In this document: piece after piece, positions 61,061 through 64,000 of the stretch
Layout: every line of letters starts with the position of its first letter
How positions within the stretch are numbered: the first letter of the stretch is position 1
NCBI GenBank assembly: GCA_027886175.1
Contig: JAJNNQ010000040.1
Location: 21,100,001 to 21,164,000 of the forward strand
DNA length: 64,000 bases
Reading direction: 5' to 3'
Source: Phylloscopus collybita
Lineage: Eukaryota; Chordata; Aves; Passeriformes; Phylloscopidae
The notes under the pieces: model-generated
What the model was told of the DNA's origin: nothing
Seen by the model: only the letters and a program-made list of their open reading frames with translations
Databases searched by the model: none
Program-made: the position numbers and the translations under genes

Positions 61061-61494
61061 TTTGAAAGAATATTTCTAAAAGCTCCCTGGATACAACAGT
61101 TTAGGTTAGAGATTACAAAAGCATCCAAGGACTAGGCTATTAAGTCTTATAGCAGTGAAAATAACTGTACAAACTTCAAGGAATCAAAGGTAAATCAATT
61201 TAAAAACATCTGCATGAACTTCATAATGAATTATGATTTGTTATAAGAACATGTATAAATAAAGCATTGTAATTTATGCTGTCTACACAAAATCTTATGG
61301 CAAAATTTCAATTACGTTTGTGCATACATACACACATACAGCTTTATCTCCTTCCAATCCTGCCATTTATTACATATAACTGAAGTTCAAGCAGTATGCT
61401 TGCGTGCAGAACAGCTGCAGAGACAGTATTTCCAAAAATTTAAATAAAAATTAAATTAGTATCATTTTTGAGGAAAGCAATAAATTCTACTTAC

Positions 61495-61589
61495 CGCTTC
61501 CAACTGATCCATTAGTTTGGATAAAAATTTACGGCATTCTGGGGTTTTACTATCAATCTTCATCCCTGTCTGCATTGCATACAAACGAC
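61495..61589 (-). CDS. VTA1: VTA1 exon 2: first MIT-module segment
   Basis: A 95-bp exon between an AAG-type acceptor (TTTCAAG) and donor GTAAGT. Two bases complete the cysteine codon shared with exon 1, then RLYAMQTGMKIDSKTPECRK and FLSKLMDQLEA (about residues 39-69). LYAMQTGMKIDSKTPECRKF is essentially the mammalian sequence. It is part of the N-terminal helical MIT module that recognises CHMP1/CHMP5-type ESCRT-III subunits. The phase requires an upstream exon ending in one base of a TGT codon. Confidence 0.96.
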
Positions 61590-64000
61590 CTTGAAATGAT
61601 ACAAAACACACAAAAAACACTGAAAGTGATTATCTAAGGCAAAACCCATATGCAAACAAAGCCATGCCCCCCAACACACCTGAAAGGCACACTCATGATT
61701 TCACCACAGACTGACTCCAGTACTCGTGAGCAGACAGCAAAATGTAAGGTTTGGCCTTGCTGGCATACTAGGAGATATTTTTGGGAGATTTATGTTTTAT
61801 TTTTCCCCAATGACTATTCCTACTGATTTTGAACTGATGTTTGTATCACTACTATGCAATATCAAGTGCTGTTATAAACTACCATTGCCTTCACTTGCAA
61901 CTCACCCGAACAGGAACTTCAAACTGATCTGAGAGAGGGTATGGATATAAATGGAACTTCATGCAGCAAGAACCAGTTAGCCTTAAAACACTTGAACAAA
62001 TGGTAATAAGCACCTACCATCTCCACGTATATGCAAGCACAGCATCAAAACACTCAAGACATAAACCTGATCTTTAAATCACACAAGACAGAATTTATCA
62101 AGCTTCCCCTACAAATGAAGTTGCCAGTTTTTAATAAGGTCTTGAAAATGAATGATTAACATCTTCTGATTAAAAATTATCTTTTTACTAACAAAAATAT
62201 GTGAGTTTTTGATTTGCACATGGCAGAACTTTATAGGCTTCATGAAACTGTGGGCAAACCTTAGGAAGTATTTTTTACTAGGATTAACACACACCAAGAA
62301 GGGAAAATAGTCAGAAATATTCAGTAATCAAATGCAGAACAATTTCCACAAAAAAATTCCTCTAACTCTCACTTCTGACTCTCAAGAGAGTCCTACAAAA
62401 CACTTTCAAATGCAGAGTTTAAGAATCAAAAGCTGTAACTCCACCAAATATTACCATGAAGTAGTTATTACAGAATACTCCATGTCCTCCTTCTTGCAGA
62501 ACACAGAATTCTGCAAGCAGTCCTAACTTGCTTCACAGCTTTAGCATCTCGTTCCTCACAAGCATCTCTTCATACACTAGAGAAAATCTTTTCCCTTCAA
62601 ACTACCTCAGTAAACATGAATATGACACAATCGTTATCATACGTCACTTATCCTGATGCTTGCTGCAGAAGAAAACATTACATACTCAAAAGCTTGTCTG
62701 CCTTTTCCATCTATTAGCAATTAATCTAATAAAATTAAATAACTTTCTACAAAACTTATAAGATTCTGCTGGTGAGCATCATAATTTAACTATTTTTTTC
62801 TGGATTTTTAAAGCAGTATTTCCTATTTCATATACAGCTGAGTGTTCAAACCAGACTAAGCATATATTCTTTATTTAAGACTGCAAAGCTCACTTACTTT
62901 TGAATGTAAAAGCTGATGGGTTGCCCAACCATTTAAAGACACTCTCCCTGAAAAATAAAATACTTCTGCTCTCCAATGCCTCTCTGTTTTTACTATTACA
63001 ATGTATAGAAAATCTAGCATCTTCATATTCAAGTTTCCAGTAAAGAACAACCAAGTGAAAGTCCTGAACAAAACTAAAGGAATTAATAAAGACTAAGAAC
63101 AACTACAATACTTGACCATGACAAATGGAAAAATTGCTATGTGGGTTTCATCAAGCGACATTACTATTAAGCTAATTACTGTTAGGTACTCTTAAGGCCA
63201 CCTAATTTATCTTCAGAATGCTGACACGTTAATGTTAAACATTACAAATCATTTACACATGTAAAGTTGAAATTAGATTTCAAAGAAATTCAAACACAGA
63301 AGGATACAGAGAATTGCATGTAAGGCACTAAAATTAATATTAAAAGCAACCATCAATTAAAATAGCATCATCACAAGACAAGGAGTTAATTCGCAGTCTT
63401 CAATTAAATTGATTTTTAAGTACATACTTGATTGTAAGCTCCCTCGAACACATTTCATGGCGTAATTTAACAATATAAAACATAAGAATTAACATAAGGC
63501 CGCTAAACCTTATTTTATAAGGTTTATAGCTAGCTAGATCAGTTATTTCTTTCTGATGGATGCCAAGATCAGATATTTTCAGAGGCAAATAAATTAATTT
63601 TAGACTGAGATACATTAGGGTGACAAATTCAAAATACGTTTGATCATTATGGGATATAGATTTACCTTACTTGCTGAATGATGCATCTTCAGATCTCGTC
63701 CATAACTCATTTACATAAAAAGAACTATGTTTCCATACAAATGGATCTTGCAAATGTCTTTAGCCTTGATCAGTTTAAAAATCAAAAGATCTTCTATGTT
63801 GTAATTGTTACTCTTGTGTTACCTGTACGTGGGTTTTTTCACTCTCATTGCAAATACATCCATTTAAATCATGAAGGCCAGATAATTTTTTTTCTTCACT
63901 AATATCCAAAGGGGTATATTTACAGGACTGAGATATCTGTATGCCTTGTATAAAGCCTTGAAAAAACAGCCCTTTCCCCTCTTAGGACTTCAGAGGCTGA
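61590..64000 (-). other. VTA1 intron 1 (partial)
   Basis: AT-rich DNA without the expected exon 1 (alanine/proline-rich start and DPVVAYY-like end) or a CpG promoter, so the gene's 5' end must lie beyond 64000. No repeat family was recognised. The minus-strand frames at 62871-63102 and 63400-63615 lack splice support. Confidence 0.85.

Larger units (their letters stand above)
58494..61494 (-). other. VTA1 intron 2
   Basis: About 3 kb, donor GTAAGT at 61494. It contains a consensus CTCF motif at 59893-59906, a CR1 3' end at 60485-60625, and a set of mutually exclusive 10-bp inverted repeats at 61007-61060. Confidence 0.85.
38454..64000 (-). other. VTA1: VTA1 gene (LIP5), exons 2-8 in window, exon 1 outside
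   Basis: VTA1 (vacuolar protein sorting-associated protein VTA1 homologue, LIP5) is a cytosolic ESCRT cofactor that binds ESCRT-III subunits through N-terminal MIT modules and stimulates VPS4 through its C-terminal VSL domain. Seven minus-strand exons encode 270 consecutive residues plus a split first codon, ending in TGA. All donors are GT and acceptors AG, and the exon phases agree across every junction. Adding the roughly 38 residues of exon 1 known from mammals gives about 308 residues against 307 in human. Exon 1 (the N-terminal alanine/proline-rich start and first MIT helix) is not found before 64000, so intron 1 exceeds 2.4 kb here. Intron 7 is the longest complete one (about 6.9 kb) and holds the CR1 and SINE copies. 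No frameshift or internal stop was found, so the gene looks intact. Confidence 0.96.

Noticed and set aside
62871..63102. Possible VTA1 exon 1
   Set aside because: The frames do not contain the expected N-terminal sequence or end in one base of a cysteine codon before a GT donor, and there is no CpG promoter.
1..64000. CRISPR array, operon or prophage-like system
   Set aside because: No regularly spaced repeats, no dense coding, and intron-exon structure and avian repeats show a vertebrate genome.

Overview
The window is vertebrate nuclear DNA from a bird, probably a passerine. It is AT-rich with one GC-rich CpG island, its only clear protein-coding gene is split into short exons with GT-AG introns, and its recognisable interspersed repeats are avian: several CR1 LINE 3' ends, an ERVL-type LTR fragment, and a composite SINE with a tRNA-Ile head and a CR1 tail. 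That SINE architecture is known to me from passerines (TguSINE1/PasSINE type). It points to a songbird-lineage genome, but from one copy this is an inference.

Layout. (1) 1-1004: AT-rich DNA, probably intron 1 of a leftward gene. (2) About 1005-2440: a CpG island with a strong minus-strand splice donor at 1904-1909. By vertebrate synteny (the gene beyond VTA1's 3' end is ADGRG6/GPR126 in the same orientation) this is most likely the ADGRG6 promoter and first exon; no ADGRG6 protein domain lies in the window. (3) 2441-38453: about 36 kb of intergenic DNA with no convincing gene. It holds CR1 fragments, one LTR fragment followed by a CCAAA-type repeat, an old LINE-like fragment, and several inverted or duplicated short sequences. 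(4) 38454-61589: coding exons 2 to 8 of VTA1 (LIP5) on the minus strand. All splice phases agree and the chain ends in a stop codon; exon 1 (about 38 residues) lies beyond position 64000. (5) 61590-64000: intron 1 of VTA1.

Function. VTA1 is the cofactor that activates the AAA ATPase VPS4 in ESCRT-III disassembly (multivesicular body sorting, abscission, membrane repair). ADGRG6 is an adhesion GPCR. They are neighbours but have no known shared pathway, and nothing here looks like an operon, defence island or CRISPR array.

I found no undescribed multi-gene system. The observations most worth checking are: a perfect 12-bp hairpin just downstream of the VTA1 stop codon, two strong CTCF-type motifs in VTA1 introns with the same orientation, an 11-codon uORF overlapping a downstream ATG at the ADGRG6-side donor, a NAGNAG acceptor at VTA1 exon 6, and short repeated modules of unknown origin, one of them apparently inserted into a CR1 copy.
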